Part shown: positions 42,326 through 50,433 of the stretch, piece by piece
How the letters are laid out: each line of letters opens with the position of its first letter
How positions within the stretch are numbered: the stretch's first letter is position 1
Assembly: GCA_963848495.1 (NCBI GenBank)
Contig: CAWKDV010000001.1
Location: 752,773 to 816,772, forward strand
Source of the DNA: JAICJR01 sp963848495
GTDB taxonomy: Bacteria; Actinomycetota; Thermoleophilia; Solirubrobacterales; Thermoleophilaceae
Reading direction: 5' to 3'
Length of the DNA stretch: 64,000 nt
Position numbers and translations under genes: made by a program
The notes under the pieces: generated by a model
Seen by the model: the letters and a program-made list of their open reading frames with translations, nothing else
The model's database searches: none
Told to the model about the DNA's origin: nothing

Positions 42326-43279
42326 GTGAGCCGACTCGACCTGAACAGCCTCGAGGCACCGATCGTGCAGGCGGGCATGGGCGGGATCGCGCGGCACGAG
42401 CTGGCAGCGGCGGTGTCGGAGGCGGGCGGCCTGGGCACGATCGCCGGGGTGCGGGCGCCGATCGCCGAGGAGCTCGCCGCCGCCCGGCGCCTGACGGCCA
42501 AGCCGGTCGCCGTGAACCTGCTGCTGCCGTTCCTCCGCCCCGGGGACGCCGAGGCAGCGGGCGCTGCTGACGCGATCGTGACCTTCTGGGGCCCGCCGCG
42601 GCGTCTGGCGGCGACCACCTGGATCCACCAGTGCGGCTCGGTGGAGGAGGCGAAGGCAGCCGCGGCGGCGGGCGCCGACGCGGTGATCGCCCAGGGCGTG
42701 GAGGCGGGCGGCCACGTGCGCGGCACGCTCCCCTTGGCCGAGCTGCTCGCGCGCGTGCGCGCCGCCGTGGCGATACCGGTGCTGGCGGCCGGCGGGATCG
42801 TGGACGCGGACGGCGTGCGGGCGGCGCTCGACGCCGGGGCGGCCGCCGCGGTGGTGGGCACCCGCTTCTTGCTGAGTGACGAGTGCCGCGCCCATCCCGG
42901 CTACAAGCAGCGCTGCGTCGAGGCGAGCGACACCGTGCTCACCGAGCTGTTCGGCCTCGGCTGGCCCGAAGCGCCGCACCGGGTGATCCCGAACGCCGCC
43001 ACGCGCCGCTGGCTGCGCGGCGACCCGCGCGGCCCGGCCTGGATCCGGACCGCCAACCGGTTCACGAAGCCGCTGATCGGCCGCACGCCGCCGGCATTTC
43101 AGGAACGGGCGATCAAGGCCCAGAAGCCGTCGCAGCCCTTCCTCGGCCCACAGCCGCCGACCGACGACGGCCCGGAGAACCTGCTCGACTCGGGACCGCT
43201 CTACGCGGGCGCGAACGTGGGCCGCATCGGTGACATCAGGCCGGCGGCCGAGCTGGTTCGGGAGCTGACGCTCCGGTGA
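42326..43279 (+). CDS. Nitronate monooxygenase (2-nitropropane dioxygenase-like flavoprotein)
   Basis: A 317-residue FMN-dependent TIM barrel: PIVQAGMGGIARHELAAAVSE, GLGTIAG, AVNLLLPF, ADAVIAQGVEAGGHVRG (flavin-site GHxG) and VLAAGGIVDADGVRAAL, GTRFLLSDE. It oxidises alkyl nitronates such as propionate-3-nitronate. The start is GTG 42326. The GST gene starts at 43276 overlapping its TGA, so the two are co-translated. Confidence 0.9.
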   Translation: MSRLDLNSLEAPIVQAGMGGIARHELAAAVSEAGGLGTIAGVRAPIAEELAAARRLTAKPVAVNLLLPFLRPGDAEAAGAADAIVTFWGPPRRLAATTWIHQCGSVEEAKAAAAAGADAVIAQGVEAGGHVRGTLPLAELLARVRAAVAIPVLAAGGIVDADGVRAALDAGAAAAVVGTRFLLSDECRAHPGYKQRCVEASDTVLTELFGLGWPEAPHRVIPNAATRRWLRGDPRGPAWIRTANRFTKPLIGRTPPAFQERAIKAQKPSQPFLGPQPPTDDGPENLLDSGPLYAGANVGRIGDIRPAAELVRELTLR

Positions 43280-44022
43280 GCGTCCCGGTGCTGTGGCAGC
43301 TCGAGATCTCGCATTACAACGAGAAGATTCGCTGGGCGCTCGACTACAAGCGGATCCCACACGTCCGCCGCTCGCTGCTTCCAGGGCTCCACGCCGTGAA
43401 GGCCAAGCGCCTGACGGGCGATACGTCGACGACGCCGGTGCTCACCGTCGACGGGCGGTCGATCGGCGACTCGACGCGAATAATCGCCGCCATCGAGGAG
43501 CGCTGGCCGGATCCGCCCCTCTATCCATCGGACCCGGCCCAGCGGCGTCGCGCGCTCGAGCTCGAGGAGTTCTTCGACGAGGAGCTGGGACCCCACATCC
43601 GGCGAGTCGCGTATTACGAGCTCCTGCCACATCCGGACCTGGTGATGCCGCTGTTCACCCACAATCAGCCGCTGGCGGCGCGGACCCTGTTTCGGGCCGG
43701 CTTCTCGACGCTGAGAACCGCCATGCGAGGGAGGTTCGAGCTCACCGCCGAGGCGGCCACGGCCAGCCGCGCGAAGGTGATCGCCGCGATGGACCGGCTC
43801 GAGCGCGAGATCCAGCCGAGCGGGTTTCTCGTCGGCGACTCGTTCAGCGTGGCCGACCTCACGGCCGCGGCGCTGTTCTACCCCGGCGCCCGGCCGCCCG
43901 AGTATCCCTACCCGATGGTCGCCGAGCACGACCTGCCGGAGTCACTGCGCGAGTTCCGCGGCCCGCTGGCGGAACGTCCGGGCGGCAAATGGGTGACCGA
44001 GATGTACCGCCGCCACCGCTGA
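43276..44022 (+). CDS. Glutathione S-transferase-family protein
   Basis: A 248-residue protein with a thioredoxin-like N-terminal domain (LWQLEISHYNEKIRWALDYK, TSTTPVLTVDGRSIGDSTRII) and an all-helical C-terminal domain (FLVGDSFSVADLTAAALF). Actinobacteria often lack glutathione, so the thiol cofactor is uncertain. It starts at GTG 43276 overlapping the previous stop and is followed by a terminator. Confidence 0.88.
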   Translation: MSVPVLWQLEISHYNEKIRWALDYKRIPHVRRSLLPGLHAVKAKRLTGDTSTTPVLTVDGRSIGDSTRIIAAIEERWPDPPLYPSDPAQRRRALELEEFFDEELGPHIRRVAYYELLPHPDLVMPLFTHNQPLAARTLFRAGFSTLRTAMRGRFELTAEAATASRAKVIAAMDRLEREIQPSGFLVGDSFSVADLTAAALFYPGARPPEYPYPMVAEHDLPESLREFRGPLAERPGGKWVTEMYRRHR

Positions 44023-44026
44023 AAAA

Positions 44027-44052
44027 GAGGGCCCGGCTCGCGCCGGGCCCTC
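44027..44052. terminator. Terminator between the GST and groEL genes
   Basis: Perfect 11-bp stem GAGGGCCCGGC / GCCGGGCCCTC with a 4-nt loop, four bases after the GST stop. A run of A precedes it on the plus strand, giving a U-tract for the leftward groEL transcript as well. Confidence 0.8.
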
Positions 44053-44083
44053 CGCAATCCGCAGTCCGCAGTCCGCAGTCCGC
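44052..44083. repeat. CCGCAGT heptamer array between the terminator and groEL
   Basis: One CCGCAAT, three CCGCAGT and a final CCGC. It lies between the convergent GST and groEL stops, four bases from the groEL stop. Same family as the other arrays. Confidence 0.9.
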
Positions 44084-44087
44084 TTCT

Positions 44088-45719
44088 TTACATCATCCCG
44101 TCCATGCCGCCCATGCCCGGCATGCCGCCGCCGCCGCCATCCTTGTCCTGCACCTCGGCGACGATCGCCTCGGTGGTGAGGATGTTCTTGGCGATGGACG
44201 CCGCGTTCTGCAGCGCCGAGCGGGTGACCATGGCCGGGTCGATGACGCCGGCTGCGACCAGGTCCACGATCTCGCCGGTGTCGGCGTTGAGGCCCTGGCC
44301 GGCCTTGGCCTTGCGGACGTCGTTCACGACGACCGAGCCCTCGAGGCCCGCGTTGAACGCGAGCTGACGGAGCGGCTCCTCCAGCGCGCGCAGGATGATG
44401 CGCCCGCCGGTCTTCTCGTCGTCGTCGGTGAAGGCGTCCACGTTGACGGCCTTCGACGCCTGGAGCAGCGCCACGCCGCCGCCCGGCACGATGCCCTCCT
44501 CGAGGGCCGCGCGGGTGGCCTGCAGCGCGTCCTCGACGCGGTGCTTCTTCTCCTTCATCTCGGTCTCGGTGGCAGCGCCGACCTTCACGACCGCCACGCC
44601 GCCGGCCAGCTTCGCCAGCCGCTCCTGCAGCTTCTCGCGGTCGAAGTCCGAGTCGGTGTTCTCGATCTCGGTCTTGATCTGGTTGATGCGGCCCTTGATC
44701 CCGTCGGGATCGCCACCGCCGTCGATAACCGTCGTGTTGTCCTTGGCGACCACGACGCGACGGGCACGGCCGAGCTGGTTGATCTGGGTGTTCTCCAGCT
44801 TGAGGCCCATCTCCTCGGTGATGACCTCGCCACCGCTCAGGATGGCGATGTCCTCCAGCATCCGCTTGCGGCGGTCGCCGAAGCCGGGGGCCTTGACCGC
44901 GACGGCCGTGAACGTGCCGCGCAGCTTGTTGACGATCAGCGTGGCGAGCGCCTCGCCCTCGACGTCCTCAGCGACGATCAGGAGCGGCTTGCCCGACTGG
45001 ATGACCGACTCGAGCACCGGCAGGAGATCCCGCACGGCGCCGACCTTCTGGTTGGCGATGAGGATGTAGGGGTCCTCGAGGACCGCCTCCATGCGCTCCT
45101 GGTCGGTGACCATGTAGGGCGAGATGTAGCCCTTGTCGAACTGCATGCCCTCGGTGAACTCGAGGTCCATGCCGAACGTCTGGCCCTCCTCGACGTTCAC
45201 GACGCCGTCCTTGCCGACCTTGTCGATGGCGTCCGCGATCACGTCGCCGATCTCGTCGTCAGCAGCCGAAATGGCGGCCACGCGGGCGATCTGATCCTTG
45301 CCCGAGACCTCCTTGGACTGCTTCTTGATGTCCTCGACGACCTGGTCGACGGACTTCTCGATGCCGCGCTTCAGCGCGAGCGGGTTGGCGCCGGCGGCCA
45401 CGTTCTTCAGGCCCTGCTTGACGATGGCCTGTGCGAGCACCGTGGCGGTGGTGGTGCCGTCGCCCGCGACGTCGTTGGTCGCCGTGGCGACCTCGCGCAC
45501 GAGCTGGGCGCCCTGGTTCTGGAAGACGTCCTCGACCTCGATCTCGCGAGCGATCGTGACGCCGTCGTTGGTGATGGTGGGCGCGCCGAACTTCTTGTCG
45601 AGGACCACGTAGCGGCCCTTCGGACCGAGCGTGACCTTGACCGCGTTAGCGACCGCGTCTACGCCGGCCTCGAGCGCCGCGCGCGCCTCCTGGTCGTACT
45701 TGAGCTCCTTGTGAGCCAT
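44088..45719 (-). CDS. groEL: Chaperonin GroEL (60 kDa)
   Basis: A 543-residue chaperonin ring subunit that folds cytosolic proteins with ATP and GroES. VTLGPKGRYVVLDKKFGAP, GDGTTTATVLAQAI (ATP site), and the C-terminal GGGGMPGMGGMDGMM tail are diagnostic. GGAGG lies 11 bases before ATG 45719. It follows groES by 27 bases in one operon and ends at a heptamer array and terminator. Confidence 0.98.
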   Translation of the reverse strand: MAHKELKYDQEARAALEAGVDAVANAVKVTLGPKGRYVVLDKKFGAPTITNDGVTIAREIEVEDVFQNQGAQLVREVATATNDVAGDGTTTATVLAQAIVKQGLKNVAAGANPLALKRGIEKSVDQVVEDIKKQSKEVSGKDQIARVAAISAADDEIGDVIADAIDKVGKDGVVNVEEGQTFGMDLEFTEGMQFDKGYISPYMVTDQERMEAVLEDPYILIANQKVGAVRDLLPVLESVIQSGKPLLIVAEDVEGEALATLIVNKLRGTFTAVAVKAPGFGDRRKRMLEDIAILSGGEVITEEMGLKLENTQINQLGRARRVVVAKDNTTVIDGGGDPDGIKGRINQIKTEIENTDSDFDREKLQERLAKLAGGVAVVKVGAATETEMKEKKHRVEDALQATRAALEEGIVPGGGVALLQASKAVNVDAFTDDDEKTGGRIILRALEEPLRQLAFNAGLEGSVVVNDVRKAKAGQGLNADTGEIVDLVAAGVIDPAMVTRSALQNAASIAKNILTTEAIVAEVQDKDGGGGGMPGMGGMDGMM

Positions 45720-45746
45720 ATGCGGTAATTCCTCCGTTACTTCCTG

Positions 45747-46040
45747 TTAGCCGGTGACCTTGGCGAGCACGTCGGACTCGCGGAGGACGAGAAGGTCCTC
45801 GCCGTCCACCTTGATCTCCGTGCCGCCGTACTTCGAATAAAGGACCTCGTCGCCCTCGGCGACGTCGAGGGGGATGCGCTTGCCGTCCTCCTCGCTCAGC
45901 TTGCCGTCGCCGACGGCGAGCACCTTTCCGCGCTGCGGCTTCTCCTTGGCGGTGTCGGGGAGCACGATGCCACTGGGCGTGGTCTCGTCCTCCTCCACCG
46001 CCTGCACGATGAGCCGATCGCCAAGAGGCTTGAGTTTCAT
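45747..46040 (-). CDS. groES: Co-chaperonin GroES
   Basis: A 97-residue co-chaperonin lid: MKLKPLGDRLIVQAVEEDE, the mobile loop TTPSGIVLPDTAKEKPQRG, and GDEVLYSKYGGTEIKVDGED. GGAGG lies seven bases before ATG 46040. First gene of the groES-groEL operon under a CIRCE operator. Confidence 0.98.
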   Translation of the reverse strand: MKLKPLGDRLIVQAVEEDETTPSGIVLPDTAKEKPQRGKVLAVGDGKLSEEDGKRIPLDVAEGDEVLYSKYGGTEIKVDGEDLLVLRESDVLAKVTG

Positions 46041-46080
46041 GCAGGAACCTCCGTATGGGTCCAGACAGGGGAAAAGTCGC

Positions 46081-46114
46081 TTGGCACTCTAGCAATGGGA
46101 GTGCCAAGTGCCAA
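46081..46114 (-). promoter_or_regulatory. groESL promoter with CIRCE (HrcA) operator
   Basis: The perfect inverted repeat TTGGCACTC-N9-GAGTGCCAA spans 46081-46107 and matches CIRCE (TTAGCACTC-N9-GAGTGCTAA). On the minus strand TTGGCA (46109-46114) and TAGAGT (46086-46091) form -35 and -10 boxes with a 17-bp spacer, so HrcA bound to CIRCE covers the promoter. No hrcA gene is in the window. Confidence 0.92.
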
Positions 46115-46148
46115 GACTGGATGCCGCTTTGGAAGTGGGTTCTTAACA

Positions 46149-46219
46149 GGACTGCGGACTGCGGACTGCGGACTGCGGTGAGAGTGCCAATCCGCAGTCT
46201 GCAGTCCGCAGTCTGCAGT
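46149..46219. repeat. Inverted pair of heptamer arrays
   Basis: Four GGACTGC units (46149-46176) and four opposed CCGCAGT/CTGCAGT units (46192-46219) separated by 15 bases. The arms could fold into a stem of about 28 bp with a few mismatches. It lies between groES promoter DNA and the end of the ASCH gene. Confidence 0.85.
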
Positions 46220-46220
46220 C

Positions 46221-46239
46221 GCGGCGGCGGAGCCGCCGC
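46221..46239 (-). terminator. Terminator hairpin of the ASCH-pcm gene cluster
   Basis: Perfect 8-bp GC-only stem GCGGCGGC / GCCGCCGC with a 3-nt loop, directly after the ASCH gene stop. Confidence 0.6.
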
Positions 46240-46240
46240 T

Positions 46241-46639
46241 CTAGTTCTGCTTAGGCCCGCGCTGGCGCAGGGCCTGGACGATCTCGTCGGGCCGCTCCGA
46301 GATCGCGCTGAAGTGCACGACGGTGACCACGTCGTCCTCACTGACCTCGCGGCCGTAGATCTGCTCGAGGAAGTGGGTCGTCTCGTCGACGCGGCGGAAC
46401 TCGGGGTTGTCGTGCTCGATGTCGCGCGGCGACAGCTCGCTGACGCGCTTGACCTCGACCTGGTCGATGACCGCCTCGAAGATCTTCTCGCGCGGCGCGT
46501 GCTGAAAGCCGACCGTGACGAGCACCACGTGGCCCTTCCTGTACTTGCTGCTCTTGTCGCCCAGACGGATCGTGGCCGTCTTGCGGCCACGCTTGAGCTG
46601 ATCGACGAACAGCGGCGAGTAGAAGTTCAGTACGTACAC
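46241..46639 (-). CDS. ASCH-domain protein
   Basis: A 132-residue protein. YVLNFYSPLFVDQLKRGRKTATIRLG with the KxxTxR-type signature and KYRKGHVVLVTVG are typical of ASCH domains, a PUA-like fold thought to bind RNA. The C-terminal half is acidic and ends RQRGPKQN. GTG 46639 has TAGGCT eight bases upstream. It lies just downstream of the Nudix gene; function unknown. Confidence 0.75.
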   Translation of the reverse strand: MYVLNFYSPLFVDQLKRGRKTATIRLGDKSSKYRKGHVVLVTVGFQHAPREKIFEAVIDQVEVKRVSELSPRDIEHDNPEFRRVDETTHFLEQIYGREVSEDDVVTVVHFSAISERPDEIVQALRQRGPKQN

Positions 46640-46650
46640 GGTCCGGCAGC

Positions 46651-47091
46651 CTACATGGCGTGCTCAATGCGGGCCATGGCCGCAGCGACCACCTCCCGCT
46701 CCCCTCGATAGGAGAGAAGTGTACGGGCCTCGTCGATTGGGACCCACTCGGCGGACAGCACCTCGTGGTCGTGGTTGCGGACGCTGCCGGAGCGGTACCG
46801 GAAGAGGAAGAAGCTCACCACCTTGCGCACCCGCCGCCCGCCGCGCACGTACCAGTAGCGGGTGTCCGCGAGCTTCTCGACGAGGGTGCCCTGGACCCCG
46901 GTCTCCTCGCGCAGCTCGCGTTCGGCGGCCTGCTCGTCGGTCTCCCCGGGGTCGATGTGGCCCTTGGGAAGCGCCAGCACGCTGCCGTCCTTCACGCGCA
47001 CGGCGGCGATGTACGGCCGGCCGCGGAAGCGGCGCACCACCACCCCACCGGCGGAGTGCTCGCTGAGGGTCCTGGTGTCCTCAGCCGCCAT
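46651..47091 (-). CDS. Nudix hydrolase
   Basis: A 146-residue Nudix enzyme. The Nudix box is GHIDPGETDEQAAERELREETGV in two conserved halves (GHIDPGETDEQAAE and RELREETGV). ALPKGHI and WVRGGRRVRKVVSFFLF resemble the Ap4A/RppH-like group. It would hydrolyse a nucleoside diphosphate-linked substrate with Mg2+. It overlaps the preceding pcm gene by 11 bases. Confidence 0.92.
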   Translation of the reverse strand: MAAEDTRTLSEHSAGGVVVRRFRGRPYIAAVRVKDGSVLALPKGHIDPGETDEQAAERELREETGVQGTLVEKLADTRYWYVRGGRRVRKVVSFFLFRYRSGSVRNHDHEVLSAEWVPIDEARTLLSYRGEREVVAAAMARIEHAM

Positions 47092-47749
47092 CGGCCACGC
47101 CCTCGACGAGCGGGACGAAGCGCACCGGGACCATCGCCTGGGAGCCCCCGTCGGCGCGGAAGCGCATCAGCCGCTCGTCGCCACCGCGGCGGACCGGGCA
47201 GACGAGGACCCCGTCGGGGGCGAGCTGCGCGAGCAGCTCGGGGGGCGGCGCGCCGCTGGCGGTGGCGGTGACGGAGATCCCGTCGAAGGGAGCGCGGTCC
47301 GGCGCGCCGTGGCTGCCGTCGCCGACCCTCACCTCCACGTTCGCGTAGCCGAGCTCCTCGAGGAGCGCCCGGGCCCGCTCCGCGAGCGGCGGGTGGCGCT
47401 CGATCGTCACCACCTCGCGGCAGCAGCGCGACAGCACGGCCGCCGCGTAGCCGGATCCCGTGCCGACCTCGAGCACGCGCTCGTCGCCCCGGAGAGCGAG
47501 CAGCGACGTCATCGCGGCCACGATCCACGGCTGCGAGATCGTCTGGCCCTCGCCGATCCGCAGCGCGCCGTCGCGGTAGGCCTGGCCGCGCAGCTCGGGC
47601 GGCACGAACAGCTCGCGCGGGACCTCCTCCATCGCCCGCAACACCCGTTCGTCGCCTATCCCGCGGCGGCGAAGCTGCCGGTCGACCATGCGCGCCCGGC
47701 GTTTGGCGGCAGCGTCAGTAGATGTAGCGCCGGAGGGCGGCTGGGTCAT
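47081..47749 (-). CDS. pcm: Protein-L-isoaspartate O-methyltransferase
   Basis: A 222-residue SAM-dependent methyltransferase that starts repair of isoaspartyl residues in aged proteins. MVDRQLRRRGIGDERVLRAM, PRELFVPPE, ISQPWIVAAMTSLL, VLEVGTGSGYAAAVL (SAM-binding) and DGISVTATASGAPPPELLAQL are diagnostic. ATG 47749 has GGAAGG nine bases upstream and overlaps the Crp/Fnr gene by 35 bases; ATG 47689 is a shorter alternative. Confidence 0.93.
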   Translation of the reverse strand: MTQPPSGATSTDAAAKRRARMVDRQLRRRGIGDERVLRAMEEVPRELFVPPELRGQAYRDGALRIGEGQTISQPWIVAAMTSLLALRGDERVLEVGTGSGYAAAVLSRCCREVVTIERHPPLAERARALLEELGYANVEVRVGDGSHGAPDRAPFDGISVTATASGAPPPELLAQLAPDGVLVCPVRRGGDERLMRFRADGGSQAMVPVRFVPLVEGVADGG

Positions 47750-48398
47750 GTATCACGACCTTCCCGCGGCCGCAGGTGACCAATCCGGCCCGGTCGAGCG
47801 TCGCCAGGAAGCGGCTCACGCTCTCCCGCGAGGACCCGGCGAGCTGAGCGACCTGGGCGCGCGTGGCGCGGATCAGGATGTCGTGGTCCGGCCCGCCGTC
47901 GGCGCCGGCCGCCTCGGCCTGCTCGAGCAGCACGCCGGCCACTCTGCTCGCCACCGTTTGGAAGGACTGGCGGGAGATGCGCTCGTTGGCCTCGCGCAGG
48001 CGCTCGGCGAAGGCGGCCAGCAGCTTCAGCGCCATGTCCGGGTGACGCAGGAGCAGGCGGCGCATGTCGCTGGCCAGCAGCGCGACGCCGCGGGTGTCCT
48101 CCCCGGCCTCGACGGTCGCCGAGCGGCGCTCGGTGTCGAACATCGCCAGCTCGCCGAAGAGGTCGCCGGCGCGCAGCTCGGCCAGCGTGATCGTGCGGCC
48201 GTCGCTGTGGTTGCGCAGCACCCGCACGCAGCCCTCCTGGATCACGTAGCAGGTGTCACCGGGGTCGCCCTCGCGGAACACGACCTCGCCCTCGGCCCAC
48301 CTGCGCGGCACCGCCACCGAGGCCAGCTCGCTGAGCTGCTCGGCAGTGAGGCCGGCGAAGATGGGCACACGCTGGAGCAGGGCGACTGTGGGCTCCAT
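47715..48398 (-). CDS. Crp/Fnr-family transcriptional regulator
   Basis: A 227-residue regulator. The cyclic-nucleotide-binding domain (VPIFAGLTAEQLSELASVA, GDTCYVIQEGCVRV, GDLFGELAMFDTERRSATVEA) precedes a Crp-type helix-turn-helix (QVAQLAGSSRESVSRFLATL). The phosphate-binding ERRSATV fits cAMP binding; Fnr cluster cysteines are absent. ATG 48398 begins MEPTVALLQRVPIF; upstream residues were rejected as non-homologous. First gene of a minus-strand run into pcm, Nudix and ASCH. Confidence 0.92.
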   Translation of the reverse strand: MEPTVALLQRVPIFAGLTAEQLSELASVAVPRRWAEGEVVFREGDPGDTCYVIQEGCVRVLRNHSDGRTITLAELRAGDLFGELAMFDTERRSATVEAGEDTRGVALLASDMRRLLLRHPDMALKLLAAFAERLREANERISRQSFQTVASRVAGVLLEQAEAAGADGGPDHDILIRATRAQVAQLAGSSRESVSRFLATLDRAGLVTCGRGKVVIHDPAALRRYIY

Positions 48399-48432
48399 GT
48401 GCGGATGATCGCACCGCAGTAGGTTTCCGCGC

Positions 48433-48828
48433 ATGACACCGACCCGCCGGACGCTCACTGCCGATGCCGCCCCCGCGGTCGTCGGTCCCTACTCCCACGC
48501 GGTGGTCACGAGCGGCTCGCTGCTGTTCTGCTCGGGGCAGATCCCGCTCGATCCCCACACCGGCGAGCTCGTGAAGGGCGGCGCCGGCGAGCAGGCCACG
48601 CGCTGCCTGCGCAACCTCGAGGCCGTCTGCCAGGCCGCCGGCGCCGAGCTGGCCGACGCCGTGCGGATCGGCATCTTCCTCACCGACCTCGCCGGCGACT
48701 GGGCCGAGGTCAACGCCGCCTACGGGGAGTTCTTCACGAGCGACCCGCCCGCCCGCGCGGCCGTGGGGGTGGCGGCCCTGCCGAAGGGCGCGCGCGTGGA
48801 GATCGAGGCGGTCGTCTCGCTCGGCTAG
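48433..48828 (+). CDS. ridA: RidA-family enamine/imine deaminase
   Basis: A 131-residue trimer-forming protein. VVGPYSHAVVTSGSLLFCSGQIPLDPHTG, GGAGEQATRCLRNLEAVC and FFTSDPPARAAVGVAALPKGARVEIEAV contain the ligand Arg and Glu. It removes reactive 2-aminoacrylate. TAGGTT lies exactly 7 nt before ATG 48433, indicating a leaderless mRNA. Divergent from the Crp gene. Confidence 0.93.
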   Translation: MTPTRRTLTADAAPAVVGPYSHAVVTSGSLLFCSGQIPLDPHTGELVKGGAGEQATRCLRNLEAVCQAAGAELADAVRIGIFLTDLAGDWAEVNAAYGEFFTSDPPARAAVGVAALPKGARVEIEAVVSLG

Positions 48829-48833
48829 GTGTC

Positions 48834-49847
48834 CTAGAGCAGCGCGGCCTCGCGGCGCCGCCGCCGCAGGAGCGCCGTGCCGAGCCAGGCAAGACCGCCG
48901 ATCAGCATCAGCGGGATCGCCACTCCGAGGATCCGCAGCGCGATCCCGAACGAGACCGCCAGCGAGTGGAGCGCGTCGTGGAAGTCGCCGCCGATCGCGC
49001 TCGCGCCGTGCGAGATGTGCCCGCGCTGGCGCTCCAGGGTGACCGACACCGAGGAGAAGTTCGCCCGTTGCCGCAGGGCGCCGAGCTCGCCGCTGAGGCT
49101 GCGGATGCGGGCCGACACGAGCCGGAGGCGGCTGCGCAGCGCCTGGGCCTGCGTGTCGGTGGTGGCGGCAGCGAGCTGCTTGAGCAGGCTCTGGCGGAGC
49201 GCCCGCTGCGTGGCCAGCGCGTCGGCGGTGCTGTTGTAGGGCTGGGTGATGTCGTTGAGGCTCTGGCTGCGCGAGCGCACGCTGGCGAGCGCCGACAGGT
49301 CGCGCAGCGCCGGCTGCAGCTCCCCGGCCGGGATGCGCAGGTCGAAGTAGGCGCTGCTGCCGGCGCTCACGGTGGAGTGCAGCACGTAGCCGCGGTGGCG
49401 GTCCACCACCGCGACGACCTCGTTGGCCACGGTCTCGAGCCTGTTCCGGGAGGCGGCGAGCGTGAGCGAGGCCGAGCGCTCGACGTGGCGGCGGGGCGTG
49501 GCCACCGGGGCGAGGGCCCTCGGGGCCGCGGCCGTGGCGGCGGAGCCGCCGGACGCCTTGAGGTCGGGTGCGTGCGTGGGGGGCGCTTTCTCGGCCGCGA
49601 CCTGGCCGCTGCTCGCGAAGTTGTTGCTGCTGCTGCCGCCGCGGCCGATCAGTGACGCGCCCACCACGATCGCCACGAGGGTGGCCGCCAGCGCGCCCAG
49701 CACGGGCGGCGACAGGTGCGGCAGCTCGAGGCGCCGCTTGCGCGGAAAGCCGGCCGCCACGCGGGCGTCCAGCCGCTGCTCGAAGGCGGGATCCGGGCGC
49801 GGCGACTCCGCGCTCAGCGCGATCGCCAGCTCGTCAAGCGTTGTCAT
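48834..49847 (-). CDS. DUF4349 membrane protein, probable partner of the ECF sigma factor
   Basis: A 337-residue protein: a cytosolic N-terminus with an anti-sigma-like TTLDELAIALSAESPRPDP, a membrane helix (VLGALAATLVAIVVGASLIG), an Ala/Pro linker, and an extracytoplasmic DUF4349 region (ERSASLTLAASRNRLETVANEVVAVV, YFDLRIPAGELQPALRDLS). A coiled coil precedes a final membrane helix and a basic tail. It follows the sigma gene with a 14-base overlap, the usual arrangement for a regulator, so anti-sigma activity is plausible but unproven. Confidence 0.8.
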   Translation of the reverse strand: MTTLDELAIALSAESPRPDPAFEQRLDARVAAGFPRKRRLELPHLSPPVLGALAATLVAIVVGASLIGRGGSSSNNFASSGQVAAEKAPPTHAPDLKASGGSAATAAAPRALAPVATPRRHVERSASLTLAASRNRLETVANEVVAVVDRHRGYVLHSTVSAGSSAYFDLRIPAGELQPALRDLSALASVRSRSQSLNDITQPYNSTADALATQRALRQSLLKQLAAATTDTQAQALRSRLRLVSARIRSLSGELGALRQRANFSSVSVTLERQRGHISHGASAIGGDFHDALHSLAVSFGIALRILGVAIPLMLIGGLAWLGTALLRRRRREAALL

Positions 49848-50367
49848 CGCAAGCCTCCCTCAGCTTCTCCATGGTGCGGTGCAGGCGGGTGCCGGCGTTC
49901 GACTCGGAGACGCGCAGCACGCGCGCTATCTCCGCGTTGCTGAGCCCACCGGCGAACTTGAGCGCCACCAGGTCCCGCTCCTGCCCGTCGAGGCGGGCGA
50001 GTGCGGCGCGGACGGTCTCCCGGCGCAGCGTGAGCTCCGCGTACTCGTCGGGCGTGGGCGAGCCGGTGTCCTCCGGATCCGTCTCCAGCGTCGCGCGGCG
50101 CTTGCGCCTGCGCAGCTCGTCGAGCGCGGCGTTGCGGGCTATGCCGAACATCCAGGCGTCGGCGCTGCCGCGGCTGGCGCGGAAGCTGAGCCGCTTGCGG
50201 TAGGCGCGCTCGAAAGCCTGGGCCGTGACGTCCTCGGCGGCGGCGCGGTCGTGCAGCAGCGAGGCGACGTACGCGTAGACGCGCGGGAAGGTGCGGCGGT
50301 AGAGCGCCTCGAAAGTGTCCTGGTCGGCAACCAGCGCCGGCAAGGCCTCGACCACCGACTCGCTCAT
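49834..50367 (-). CDS. ECF-type RNA polymerase sigma factor
   Basis: A 177-residue sigma-70 family factor with only regions 2 and 4. Region 2: FEALYRRTFPRVYAYVASLLHD, EDVTAQAFERAYRKRL, ADAWMFGIARNAALDELRRR. Region 4: ARLDGQERDLVALKFAGGLSNAEIARVLRVSESNAGTRLHR (the helix-turn-helix, quoted in the 20-residue steps LVALKFAGGLSNAEIARVLR and VSESNAGTRLHR). ATG 50367 starts MSESVVEAL. It is co-translated with the DUF4349 gene. Confidence 0.92.
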   Translation of the reverse strand: MSESVVEALPALVADQDTFEALYRRTFPRVYAYVASLLHDRAAAEDVTAQAFERAYRKRLSFRASRGSADAWMFGIARNAALDELRRRKRRATLETDPEDTGSPTPDEYAELTLRRETVRAALARLDGQERDLVALKFAGGLSNAEIARVLRVSESNAGTRLHRTMEKLREACDDNA

Positions 50368-50433
50368 GTCTTCAATACGCACGAGGGCCTGATCTATCAC
50401 GCAACTTTTCGCCCGTCCATGGGCTGTGGGGAC

